A stretch of DNA of 64,000 bases from Dermacentor variabilis (Eukaryota > Arthropoda > Arachnida > Ixodida > Ixodidae), in NCBI RefSeq assembly GCF_050947875.1, contig NW_027460291.1, positions 22,465,368 through 22,529,367 of the forward strand, in the 5' to 3' direction. This document shows, piece by piece, positions 1 to 10,858 of the stretch (position 1 is its first letter; each line of letters opens with the position of its first letter). The notes under the pieces were generated by a model, which worked only from the letters and a program-made list of their open reading frames with translations, was not told the DNA's origin and made no database searches. Made by a program: the position numbers and the translations under genes.

Positions 1-205
1 CTTTTTTAAATTTTATTATTTGTTTCAGCCAAGCAGCTACATGTTACGTGAAAGTTGACTGTTTCATGGTACAGCTTGAACATTGCATATTATTACGATG
101 ATAAGCTCTGTAAATATATGAAAACGATGTTCGATCCTGCCATCGGGCAATTTTAATAATACTTATTTAATCATTTATTACACAGTACTTTGTTGAAAAT
201 GCCGT
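1..205 (+). repeat. Decayed copy 1 of an exon-like direct repeat
   Basis: The first ~130 bases match 1478-1612 almost base for base, and weaker similarity resumes near 176-205 against about 1825-1850. The copy begins with a pyrimidine-rich stretch ending in a splice-acceptor-like ttgtttcag. Relative to the second copy it lacks two bases (gttgactg against gttgagactg), which breaks the reading frame shared with copy 2, so this copy could not encode the same peptide. It lies outside the hAT-type element that starts at 390, whereas copy 2 lies inside it. The left extent cannot be seen because the window begins here. Confidence 0.6.
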
Positions 206-1481
206 GATTACAAAGCCACGAAGGCATTTGAAGCCAGAAGAATGAAGTTCAGGCAAATCCATGTATTGTCCATCATGCTCATGTTGGCTGAACCACCTCC
301 GTTGCAGCTCCCATATACACTAGCAGCACAATTCCCTCTAGCAATTATTGTATGAAACTCTATGCTGTTAGGGTTTGCACACTTAAAGGTACGGTTGCCA
401 GATTGGGCTATTAATAGCCAAATTGGGCTACATTTTATGTGGATTGGCATCGAAAATTCTAAGTTGGCTACATGGCTACATTTGGCCTATTTTTGGCTTA
501 AGGACTTCAGAGTCCCAAGGACACGTCAACATTGACAAAATTCGAGAACGCCAGTTTATGAAAACCCAAAGCTCATTGCTGCTACAAAGACATGTAGGCA
601 ACCTCAAAGGCTGGGTTTTTAGGCAATGTCGGCGCTGGGAAGATAACGTTAAGTCATGGCTGCCATATTTATACACCATTCCAGTGATAAGCTCTCTCCT
701 TTTTGTTCCGGCATCATCTGCTGCCAATTCACGCGTGGTTCAGTAAGAAAAACAGTGGGGCCAACAGTTGTCGAGTACATGTTCCGTGCCAGCTACTATA
801 CAGCACACTATTATGTCAATTTATATAACAGCTCAAGTAATCGCACGCATGTCGTGGCGAGTCATTTTCGCCCATGGTCCTTCAATGTCTATCAAGGGTT
901 CTTCGAAGCCTATTGCTTGGTTTTCCTGCAACTCACAGTGTTATTTATTTACCCAGCAACATTATGAAAAAATCAGCAAGTCACTTTAAACAAGAAACAC
1001 GACAGTTACTGTCTTTATGTACACGCTCAGCGAAGCACAGTAGTCTCCACTGACAATCAAAACGAAATATTCTGCTCTAGTATTACCAAGTATCAGGAAT
1101 GCAAAAAACTGTGCCGGAAATCCAATGTACCCCCTGCTGTGTGAGCTTGCTTTGTTCCCAATTGTGCTGCCTCTTTTGAATGAACTCGTGAAACGAGTGT
1201 TCATCCAGGTTTCATTGACAGAAAATGATTTCAGAAGCTGCATGTCGAATGAGACACAGAGAGCTCTCCTTCACATTAAGTTTAGTCTGGCAGAGTGGGG
1301 AATGTCGCAAAGATTTCCAGCAAGATGAAGTTACTGTCGTGTTTCAACTCTGCAGTTTTATGTGGTCCAACTGGCAGTGGAAGTTCATTGAAATGGGGCT
1401 AGATTGCATATTTAATCCTTTGCATTAATCCCCAGTGTGAGAAGTATCAACTGGGACTCCACGCAATGTTTTACTTTTCTT

Positions 1482-1646
1482 TAATTTTATTATTTGTTTC
1501 AGTCGAGCAGCTACATGTTACGTGAAAGTTGAGACTGTTTCATGGTACTGCTTCAACATTGCATATTATTACGATGATAAGCTCTGTAAATATATGAAAA
1601 GGATGTTCGTCCACAGTGAAGATGGCAAGGCAATTGCTCACCAAAG
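1482..1646 (+). other. Exon-like segment inside the hAT element (direct repeat copy 2)
   Basis: A pyrimidine-rich acceptor (ttatttgtttcag) ends at about 1502 and is followed by ~48 open codons with a protein-like composition, including the segments ATCYVKVETVSWYCF and YYYDDKLCKYMKRMF, up to a donor-like AAAG|gtcagg near 1646. The frame continues open to 1866 if read through. The first two-thirds is duplicated at 1-132, where the frame is broken. I do not recognise the peptide. It could be an exon of the element's lost transposase, a captured host exon, or chance. Splicing is inferred only from the motif. Confidence 0.3.
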
Positions 1647-2307
1647 GTCAGGGAGTGATTGCTTTGCCAACATCAGGATGATAACTCGTCTATTTTCATA
1701 CTGCACTCTTGCAACAATTTTTTTCGCTTTAAACTTTGTGCATACGAGTAATTGCAATTATGGCTTACTTTTTATATGCACATACTTTATCATCATTGTA
1801 ATTCCTCTTCCTTCATCTTGCTGGTCATTACACTGTACTTTGCTCCCGTATATTTTCCAGCTGTGATGAGAAAAAAAATCTGCATTCGATATGCATAATA
1901 GGTGCTTGTGGTACTGTTACGTCCATATTTTATTATTTTTTTACACATCACAGTGGTGGTTGGGAAAAAGAGTTCTTGCCAGTTTGTAAAGGTGCAGTGT
2001 TGTACTGACTTCCTATTCTTATGTATAGTGCTTGAATTTGTTAGACAAAGGGATTTACTTTGTACTTAACTTCATGACAGCAGTGCATTACCCATATAAA
2101 TTGGTTTTGTGTGTTCCCTAGGACAATTACATTTCTTTTTTTTAATGTCGCACTGAAAGTAAGGTACACAGCCTCCGTTGGAGATTTGGCAGCACATGCA
2201 TTCGTGCCTGCATTCACAGAAACTTATGTACACATTTTCATATCGCACGAATCTTACCAAAGAATCCCTGCTTAAAAATTTAGAGGACGCTCAAGTTCTG
2301 CCTTTAA

Positions 2308-3239
2308 AGGGCCCTTCACCAGGTCTGGCCATTTTGAGCTGACAAGCGCAGGGCATACAATGTGCGCCAACGATCGTGTCTGCAAAGTATTACATCGCTA
2401 GTCGCCACGGAAAGGTCTAAAATTTCAATCCGAACGCCGTTTTCCCTTCTCCTCATGGCCGCTGCGCTCCAAGCCGGACGGTGACGTACTCGCATCCCTG
2501 CACCTACGTACTTGAGTCCATAGTGTGATGGTGCTCGTGGTGACATGTGACTTGAAGAATTATTCAAGGCACCATCAGCTATTTGTATGATCTGTTGTTC
2601 GAATTGAATGGAAGTTTAGAGAAATAATAAAACAGAAACGGAATGTCAGCGTGTTTTTTGTTTTACTTCGCACTGAAGCAAGCCAGATGTACTTCCGCTT
2701 CGTCTGCTTGTTCACACGGTCATGCAGTCACGTGCGCAGGTACCAAAACTATGCCATTTTGAACCGTGTTCCAGCACCGTGATCATGCTCTTCGATCCGC
2801 TTGTTCTGCCTCAGTATTCGTGTAGCATTGAATTATACCGCTAGTCATGTGTCCTTGTGCACATCGCGCAAAATCGTGCGCTGCGGGAAACCAGACAATC
2901 CAACAGCTGGTGTGCAGCGAAAAAAAAAAAAAAAAAAAAACACGAGGAGGAAAAAAAGAATGAGGGTGGGGCCCGTGGCGTATGCGCCACACGATCCTTG
3001 AGGTCCGGTATGGGAGAACGCAGGGAAGAAATTGCGGAGGCTAGAAGACTGTAGAGAGTGTCTCGCTGTGCAGTGGCAGTTCGCCTCCTGAAATCATAGG
3101 TTCGCGGCACTGAAATATTCCTATCTTGGCTATTATTGAGCGGACTTGAAACATTTTTGCGGCAGAACACTCCCTAAAGGACACGTAACAGCTTCCAGCG
3201 TATAACCAAAATTTGATATGGGGCCTGGTGAGGGGTCCT
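2308..3239. mobile_element. piggyBac-like MITE with TTAA duplication, nested in the hAT element
   Basis: The ends AGGGCCCTTCACCAGG (left) and its inverse with two mismatches (CCTGGTGAGGGGTCCT, right) are flanked by TTAA at 2304-2307 and 3240-3243, the signature of piggyBac-type insertion. The sequence just right of it continues as a repeat whose other copy at 23276-23938 has a single TTAA at the matching place, which supports the insertion site. No transposase is present. It contains a run of about 21 A near 2921-2941. Confidence 0.5.
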
Positions 3240-3243
3240 TTAA

Positions 3244-3712
3244 GAGCGGAACATGATAGCATTCGAAGATCCCCGACTGCTTTTCATGCTTCTCGGCAAC
3301 TGCAGCTTATGGAACAATAATGTTTACCAGGAAACGCTGGCAGCAAACGCTATGCATGAAGGTGGGCTTTCTGGTATAAATGCGGCCTCTTGCGTGGGTC
3401 AATCTCCTGTTATTGTTTCACACTTTGAATATTTCAGTCTGTGAAGAGCTAAATAGAAGATATGCGCTGTCGGTGCTGTTTTCCATTAAATTTATCTGTG
3501 GGCTGCTGTTCTCAAAATTCCGAGGAATAACTTTGTAAAGAATGAAAGACAAGGCATGAGGAAATTTGGTGGTAGAAGAATGGTTGGGCAAGCATGGTTC
3601 GAAAGTTCGTAAGAAATTTTGTTTGAAATTCTTTTTGCCGAAGCGATGTCCGACATGGGACGCCGGATTTTTCACGATGCGAGGCCCTTAACACTATTGC
3701 ATTAATATTGCA
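3244..3712 (-). repeat. Interspersed repeat, copy A (shared by both hAT elements)
   Basis: Read on the minus strand this stretch matches 23276-23938: one end contains attaatgcaatagtgttaaggg, the other gaatgctatc and cactctta-like sequence, and the interior shares ggcaactgcag and aataatgtttacc words. It appears in opposite orientation in the two hAT-type elements, so it is probably a separate MITE family that entered each one. Confidence 0.5.
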
Positions 3713-4794
3713 CAGTTAACTCTTTTCAATACTAATACCACCTGAATTATTGCCAGCACCATAATCCAAGTGGCAATTAAAACTATAAACTTTAATTCAC
3801 CTCTTCCGTTATGGGCCAGCAGGTCGTTCTGTGTGTTCCCACTCAAAGGCAAATTGCAGTCACAACTGCTGCTTTTTCACATGAGGAAAATGCGAGAAGG
3901 CTTCACATTTTCTCTAGAGTCCAGTGTGCCTCCAAGCGACAGCGTCTGTTAACTCAGCGTCGAGCTGCTTTTGAGTAAATTGAAAAAAAAATGAGAGAGA
4001 GAGCAGGAGAGAAACAATATGTTTATTTTATGAATCAAGCTTAGGAAAGGCATTCTTATTTAAGTGCCTCGCACTCAGGCTGCCTAATGGGCACATGATC
4101 TTGAAGAGCCGAAGCTGATCCGTGAGGCTGGAGCTGGCAATAATTTGCCTGACTCTTATAGAAAAATGCTTCCGGTACAGCAATCGCGTGAACTAACGTT
4201 AGCTCAGAACATGGCTCAGTAAATACCAACAACATCAGAAATCCTTCGGTTCATTCTAACAATAAGTTGTGTCGAAATCCACGTCTGAGTGGCAGCTCTC
4301 ACTAGAATTCTTGATGCAGGTATTGAGGCCAGTGTTGTGCTGGTTGCATGGAGTGGAAGTAATTTTGAGCAGGAAAATACGCTGTGATTTTTGGACACTG
4401 TCTACACCATCTATAAGACCACCATCATCAAACATTTTGGCCATGTTTTTGGCTACTTTTTGCTCACAAAAAATTTGGGTCGGGCTGCTTTTGGGCTACA
4501 TTTTTAGATTATTTGGCTACTTTTTGTTGAGGCAATCTGGCAACCCTGCTTAAAGGGCCTCACAACACTACTGAATGGGGTAAATAAACTTTCACAGTTG
4601 CTCAGCAACAGTGCCATGAAGAAACAAGGCAAGTGTTGTTGTTGTACGTGCAGTTGGGAGCCTGCCGTTGCACTCGAAAGGCTGCCCATCTTCCAGCTTG
4701 TGAAACTTCTGCCAGTTTCTTCTCTTACGCAAGCGTAAGCCAATTAAATTAACTAGATTACGGGTTTCACAAGCTAAAACAGCCAAAACCAGGA

Positions 4795-4925
4795 TATCAT
4801 TATGAGGTATGCCATAGTGGGGGACTTCGGATTAATTTTGACCCCCTGGGGCTCTTTAATGTGCACCCAGGCGTGTTTGTATTTCGGTCCCATCGAAATG
4901 CGCCCAAATGAAGGAATGCCCATGT
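4795..4925 (-). mobile_element. Ruka-like SINE fragment
   Basis: The order of conserved words (ttatgaggtatgccatagtgg, ggggctctttaatgtgcacc, tcccatcgaaatgcg) matches the body of the better copy at 47642-47873. The tRNA-like head is missing, so the copy is 5'-truncated or eroded. Orientation is set by the full copy, whose pol III boxes lie at the high-coordinate end. Confidence 0.6.
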
Positions 4926-5714
4926 ACCATGCCCATGTGTCAAACAACAGTAGGCAAGTTGTGAATTCTCTCAGATGTCAGAATTAAGCAGTGCCTCCAG
5001 CAAAAGTGGAGAAGCGTCATCACTGGTGGCACCATCTGGTGGCATGGAATGATAACCACCAATACAATGGCATCAAGAGATGTGCAATGGAGGTTTGCAA
5101 TAATTTTCTGGTCATGCCAACACACAAAGTCAGTGAAACGAAATGCAGAACATGGTGGGCATTATTGTATGTGGCACAGCTTTTCGTGTCGAAACAGCAC
5201 TAGCACAGCATGACAACCCATGGGGACAGATAAGAAGCGCTGCATGTGTGTGACCCCTGACTCTGTTTTTGCGCTGTGCTAATCCTGTTTTCTAACTAGC
5301 CCAAGTTGCAAGTCTCCAGAAGCTCCGAGTAGGAACAAAAAGCAGTCAGCAGCTTTTGGTTGCTGCTAACTCTATTCATAACAAATCCAGTAAAAAGCTT
5401 TTTGTTGGAAAGATTTGTGAACAGATGCTTTTTAATAGCAGGCACATTGCACATGAAAACCCAGCATGTGTGGACCACAACAAATGGACTGGAAGGCTGC
5501 TCATTTAATGCTCTAAAACAAAGCAAGACATGCTGTCTTGTTGTCCACACAAAAAACAAAAAAATCAAGGTGCATTTTGTGTATGGTCTTCCATATTATA
5601 ATGAAGGTTTGCAATAACACCCTTCAATGTACACAGATTGCAACAACTTATGCACTTTTGCAATACCTCTGCATATGCATATCAGTGACTGATTGACTGG
5701 TTTTAACAATTAAA

Positions 5715-5800
5715 ATCACCATAGGGGCTATGAGAGATGCCACAGTGAATTAGGTTTGACCACCTGGCGTCCTATAATTTGCACCTTGGTACACAAGTTC
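5715..5800 (-). mobile_element. Highly diverged Ruka-like SINE fragment
   Basis: Words such as ctatgagagatgccacagtg, ccacctggcgtcc and tgcacctt align in order with the Ruka body at 47690-47760, with many substitutions. The head is absent. It is older than the other copies judging by divergence. Confidence 0.4.
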
Positions 5801-7410
5801 TGACATACCTCTAGGAAAAACAAAACAAGAAAACATTTGACCAAGTTTAATGCCTTTCAGTACTGACAGACAAGAGTACAACACACGCTTGTTTGTCAGT
5901 GCTGGAAACTGCTTGACATGATTAATCAACTTGCGCAAATTTATACCTTAATTTCCCACCAATGGGCTCTGGAATACAGTGCAGAAATATCGGCAAGCAT
6001 ATTTAGAAAAAAAATTTTACAGTTTCAATACAGCTGCTTAATTAGTCTTAAATAGTTAGGAAGCAAAATTACTGAATGCATCGCTATGATCACAAAAGTT
6101 ACGTGAAAATGCACACACTAGACTCCACTACTTTCTCATAGCACTGAAAACGAATGAGTTGTAGAAAGCTTAAATTACTTCAAATTTTATGATCATACAT
6201 TTTATTAGAAAGGAGATCCCTTTAGTGCGTATTTGTTGTGAAAGGATCTCACACTTGCAACACGGCACATTCAGGTGAAACAACAGTTAAATTTAATAAA
6301 CAAACCATGATTTCCTCAAACTAGGATTTTCATTTCCAGTGAAATCAAGCACGATTAACACTTTCGTTACCCCACCTATATAAAACAATCAATTTGATCA
6401 AAAACTTTAACATTTCTGTTGGAATTGTCTACCAACAACACCACTGCACCGTCAGAAATGATGACTGAAGTTTAACTATTTGTCAGGTTTGACAATTTTT
6501 GGCAGATTGAGGAGAGTCTGGAAGTATAAAACTCTGTCTCATGGGTATCGTTGAAACTAGCCTCCAGTACTCCTAGCACTTCCCCAATAAAAGAACACAA
6601 AATTTGCACTTTTAAATGACAGCAGCAGTAAAGACACAGAAGCTCCTCTCAGGTTGACAATTTTCCAATCGGACAAACAGGGTGTTTTAATGATGTCTTG
6701 AACAACAGTAGATGCTCATGGCTGCGTGTTATTTTGATAAATGTGTTAGACTAACGTCAAGTGCAACCTTAATTTTGGCTCCATGGGTTGGTTTTATCCT
6801 AAGCGTTTCAAAAGCATACATACAAATTATTACGAGGAATCCTTCTCATCGTGTTGGCGCTTTCATTCACACAAGAGCACGGAGTCAATTTCAGACAGAC
6901 CTTAGTCTAAGCTCTTACATTTGGAACACCGCCTGTGCAAGTGCCCTTATTCATTACTGTACAATGTTGCGCAACATTCAACATTGCTGCACACCACTTT
7001 ACAGGATCTGAACAAAGCCTGTGGTGCCAGTTGAACTCACACTTGACCACCTTGCTCGGACAGAAAAGCTCATCGAACACAATAATCAAGTATGAGGAGG
7101 CTACTGCATGCTCCCTGATCTGACAACTGTTGCTTCGTGAAGCTAAGGAAGGGAGAAAAACAAAAAGAAACCAGGTGACTGCTGCAATGAGTAAAATACG
7201 ACTGCTCCCTGAACTTACCCGTTTTCACATTTGCAAAGCTACTGCTTTCCCGCATAGCACGGGCATAAAGATGGCAAGTATTGACACAAAGAAATATTCA
7301 TAATTTTTTGCGTGATTTGTCTTACAAGAATTGGGAACCAGGCGCACATGTTGTTTGCTTCAGATTTTTTTTTAACTCTCGGTACTTATAATAGAAAGTT
7401 ATTACTTTCA

Positions 7411-7508
7411 AATAAAAACAGGAACAGCGAAACACAGGACGAGCGAGTAAACAGGACACAGCGCTGTTTACTCGCTCGTCCTGTGTTGCACTGTTCCTGT
7501 TTTTATTC
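7411..7508. repeat. 98-bp near-perfect hairpin
   Basis: The left arm starts aataaaaacaggaacag and the right arm ends with its inverse complement. The arms of ~44 bases are separated by a short asymmetric spacer (gacaca) near 7456. The arms contain gacgagcgagtaaacag and its inverse. The structure would extrude as one stem and is probably a miniature foldback element. No target duplication was resolved. Confidence 0.75.
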
Positions 7509-7764
7509 TAAAGATGAACCAACCAGCCCCATTGAACACATTATTACTTTCATTCGTGATTCATTGAAGTTTCACGTAATAATTCTGAAAAACTGTATCA
7601 ACAATTATTACCAGCTTTACATTCATACAAAATACAAGTGATTATGGCTATAATTTTATGCATCGCACTATACGTTGCGACTACTATGTCTCGAAATAAA
7701 ATGTTAAATCATAGAAGCACCAAAAATAAGCACATTTCTAGCTGTAACGAAATAGTTAAGCATT

Positions 7765-7880
7765 CTAAAGATCCGTTCCGTGGGCCACAAGCTTCTTAGG
7801 TGTGCGACTGGTGCGAGACGTTCCTCCAAAGGCTTTCTGTAGAGGACTGTCATTCGAATATGCCAGCAGCGACTCAAACC
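7765..7880 (-). other. Possible terminal coding exon (weak)
   Basis: On the minus strand a frame reads through SNDSPLQKAFGGTSRTSR and TPKKLVAHGTDL to a TAG at 7765-7767. The composition looks like the disordered C-terminus of a real protein, and an acceptor-like cctctacag precedes the codons for KAFGG. There is no recognised domain and no upstream exon was identified, so this is only a candidate. Confidence 0.2.
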
Positions 7881-8930
7881 AGCCGCACATTAGTGTAACG
7901 TTCCAAGGCATACAACACTGTCGAGGCCTGCGCTCTCAACGATTACAGCGATGCGAGTGCAGCACTAGCAGGCCGCAACTACGGTCCCTGGCTGAACGAG
8001 GTAGATTTTTTAGCGGATTTCCGAGTTACTCCGTACAAAACATGCACTGGCACATGGGGGCCACAAAGCATCTCCCCATGCTCATATTCGATCTGCTAAG
8101 GCATTACCTTAACCGGCGGCTCAGCAAATCGAGCCATGAGGGTAGAGCTTGCGGTCACGGCGACTACGCAGTCCGCAAGGAAGAAAGATTACCGGCACAC
8201 AACACAGACATATTTGCGCCTGTGAGAAATACAACACCGACGCGCTTCCCTTGCCTTCCCGCGTCTGCTTTCCAAGATTGCTAATACGGCCAACAAGCGC
8301 AGTTTCGCATACGGTCCATACTAATAAATTTTTAACAGCTTAAGTTAAGTAAGGCACGATATCAGGCAGTCAAGAGATTGGTTAGTATTTGTGGGTTCAT
8401 TTAACTAGAGTGCCCTAGGCCACGGTGGAAGATTTTCGGCGCACACAGAGGTTGAGAGAGGAGACGAGGAGACGACGAGAACTACCATGGTACCATGGAG
8501 GAAGGAAAACATTTTTTTTTTCATTTCCTTCCTCAATCCCAACTACCAACTGGCTCGGATACAGACGCTTAGTTCAGTAACAAACAGATGTGACGACAAT
8601 TTTACGTCCAAATATCGCGGATTTCGTTAGCGTCGTGAGGAGACATGCAGGGTTCGGCATATTTCGCTGCACTGTTCTTGCTCAAAATTTGCTGAAAGAT
8701 CGGGTTTTGGAGTCTACGGCGTGTAGTATAACGCTTACCACAGTTAATTTCCTACCTTTTTAAGGAATATAGTGCGAATTTGCCTTCACTTATGGCGATT
8801 CAAGCTGCTGCCGCAACTACGCGAGCGTAAACTTGTGCCGCCGCCATCCGGCAGCCACAGAAAGCAGTCGCTCAAGGGGGGTTTGCCACATAGTTATTAT
8901 ACTGTTGGTATACTCACTCTACGGTTTGCC
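7881..8930. other. Non-coding stretch, GC-richer, no gene recognised
   Basis: A 160-codon plus-strand ORF at 7802-8284 has no recognisable features and looks like chance. Around 8484-8545 there is catggaggaaggaaa followed after a T-run by tttccttcctc, resembling the terminal repeat of the MITE at 20110-20751, so a remnant of that family may lie here. Confidence 0.35.
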
Positions 8931-8937
8931 GTGTGTA

Positions 8938-9030
8938 GGGACGAGACGTTCATTTGAGGGATCGCCAGCCGTTTATGCACAGGCGCGAGTAAAAGCGAGC
9001 AAGAGAGAAAATCTCGGAAATAGAGTTTCG
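8938..9030 (+). repeat. Dispersed repeat, copy 1 (matches 20928-20995)
   Basis: The words gagacgttcatttgaggg, atcgccag and cacaggcgcgag, followed by agagagaaaatct, recur in the same order near 20928-20995. The family is unknown. It is a short direct repeat and no terminal structure was found. Confidence 0.55.
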
Positions 9031-9216
9031 TAATTACAGTGTACTAGAATACCTTCCAGTGATACGCTTCTCCGCTGACGCGCGCGGTGGCACCTGCAGC
9101 GGCAGCGCTGCAAGCGACCGCTCTTGAAAGCTCGTCCTGTTTCCCCTCTGAAGCGTACATGGCACACAAAAATAGAAAGCGCGTTTGGTTATGTACACGG
9201 CCGTCCACTCTCAGTC

Positions 9217-9822
9217 AGAATGCCGCTCCATGCTGCCGGCGCTCCGCGGGGCGCCTCTGTCGGGCGCCGGAGAAACTATTGCGCAGGTGCAGTGAGCCGC
9301 AGGCGGGGCTTCGCGCGTCGTCTGCTACAGTGCGCCCTGTACTGCGTTGAAGTGGGCTTCAAATTTGCACTGCCTCCGCAGAACGCCGATCGGAGAAACG
9401 TTTCTGAATAAACAAAAGACTGCTGAGAAGCCTATCAGCTGCTTTTATCCCGTTGCAGCAACCGTAGCCAAAGTTTCCTGCTTGCCTGGTGAAGTTGAAA
9501 CACACAAATAAGCATACCGGGGAGAAAATGCGCGCCGCGTAATATTCGAAGCTTTATACTACTGCTGCAGCGCTACGATCCGCCAATATTTTTAATTTTT
9601 GGCGTCTTGCTGAGTAGCTGGTAATAAGTGTTAGCAGACGACTGCTGTTGTCTGCTGAAATCTCGGCGCAACGAAAATTAATCGGAGCGGAATAGTAATT
9701 GTGCAGGTGGAGCTACATTTTCAGTCTCCTATTTTACCTTCCCACAGATTGAGGTAGACGGCCAGGTATACTCATCAGCGTTTGAAAACAATCCCTAAGG
9801 TTTACTAGGCCCTCAGTATTGT
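9217..9822 (+). repeat. Left arm of a large inverted repeat
   Basis: About 600 bases here reappear inverted at 14095-14695 with only scattered differences by eye. Shared words include ctccgcggggcgcc, gcccactt/aagtgggc-type inversions, gcgcgccgcgtaatattc and tagacggccagg. The arms bracket the LTR retrotransposon 9902-13754. Without that insertion the spacer between arms would be only ~0.4 kb. ORFs inside the arms are short and mirror each other, so they are not taken as genes. Confidence 0.85.
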
Positions 9823-9901
9823 CCACATTCTCCACATACCCAATTCAAGATGTCCTGCTTCAATACGCCAGCCACATACTTTGAACTAAGTGGGAACACA
9901 G

Positions 9902-10771
9902 TGTCACATATAAGAGGGAAGATAAAATAAAATGCTAGACGAAGAAAGGTTTCAAGAAGACGACGAGGATGGCGTTAAGAATGACGTGGATTAACCGAAG
10001 ACGAAAGAAGACAAAGAAGAAGTTATCTGTGAGGTGACAAGAGATGATTGGTGGAGAAGTATCCGGTGAGATGGAAAGCGATGATTGGTGAAGAAGAGAA
10101 GAAGACGAAGAGAAGGATTACGTGGACTAATAAGAAGGCTAAGAAGGCTATAAAAGGGCGAGGAAGGGCGAGACACAGGGGGGAGATGAAAGCAGCGGGG
10201 ACTCGGCGGGTGAGGGACGGTTCGACCGGAAGAGAGCGACGCCGGCTACCGCTCCGGCGTGCTCGTGTTCTACGGCTTTGCACCGCAGACTTCCTGCCGT
10301 TCCTGAGCCCGTTCCGGGGAGTCCACGGAGGACGCCACCACCTGCTACGGCCAGGGGTGTCTCTACCGCTGTTGCCACCCTTCCGGGTGGTGCCCCAACG
10401 CCAACATCATCGGCCACACCTCCACGGGCGCTTGGACCGGGAGCGTGTACGACGCAACCAACGACGGCTCCAGCGACGCCAGCCCTCGAACGTCGAACGC
10501 CACTCTGACGCCGGCTACGGGACCCACACCACGCCACATCCGCACCGAACCAGACGTGAGCACGAACGCCAACCACTAACAGTAGAACGCTAGTGGCAGT
10601 GTTACCGGGTCGTGTGTACTGATAGTTTTTGCATCTTGTGTGTTAGTTTTGTTAGGTTTGGGTGCTGCTGTTCGTGTCGCGTGGGTTGTATGAAATGTGC
10701 ATCTGTGTGCGTACACCTGTCGCCTCGTCCATTCTTTCGGCCAGAGTGTTCTCCGGAGGAGATCCGTGACA
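9902..10771 (+). repeat. 5' LTR (870 bp)
   Basis: It begins TGTCAC and ends GTGACA, a short inverted repeat typical of LTR ends. Compared with the 3' LTR it has extra bases in the gaagacaaagaagaag region and a duplicated aaggctaag just before the TATA box. ORFs of up to 181 codons inside it on both strands have biased composition and are not considered genes. Confidence 0.9.
10149..10156 (+). promoter_or_regulatory. TATA box of the 5' LTR
   Basis: TATAAAAG lies in the U3-like third of the LTR and is conserved in the 3' LTR at 13132-13139. It is a plausible pol II promoter for the element. Confidence 0.65.
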
Positions 10772-10858
10772 AAGACAAGTGGCGAGCCTGCGAGGATTAA
10801 TTTCCTTGTTTCTTTTTTATTTGTCTCGGATCCTTCCGATCTATCGACGGCTGAAAGT

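Larger units (their letters stand above)
390..4548. mobile_element. hAT-type DNA transposon, non-autonomous, 4.16 kb
   Basis: The right end reads CAATCTGGCAACCCTG and the left end is its inverse complement with two mismatches (TACGGTTGCCAGATTG). The direct repeat cttaaagg stands immediately outside both ends (382-389 and 4549-4556). An 8-bp target duplication with CAG-type inverted ends is diagnostic of hAT transposons. Both subterminal regions are rich in ttggctac/gggctac words, also found at the ends of the second hAT-type element (22627-25304). No transposase-like ORF was recognised, so the element is probably non-autonomous. It contains a piggyBac-like MITE (2308-3239), another interspersed repeat (3244-3712) and exon-like copy 2 (1482-1646). 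Confidence 0.75.
4557..7410. other. Non-coding AT-rich stretch with SINE fragments
   Basis: No convincing ORF was found on either strand. The stretch looks intronic or intergenic and contains two eroded Ruka-like SINE fragments, listed separately. A short sequence around 5080-5110 (gcaatggaggtttgcaataa) recurs loosely near 5600. Nothing else was recognised. Confidence 0.4.

Noticed and set aside
7802..8284. 160-codon plus-strand ORF as a host gene
   Set aside because: No motif, no splice context, and unremarkable composition; probably chance in GC-richer DNA.
10048..10593. ORFs of 142-181 codons on both strands in the LTRs (also 13040-13559)
   Set aside because: They occur identically in both LTRs, overlap on opposite strands and have Arg/Pro-biased composition; they are shadows of GC-rich LTR sequence.
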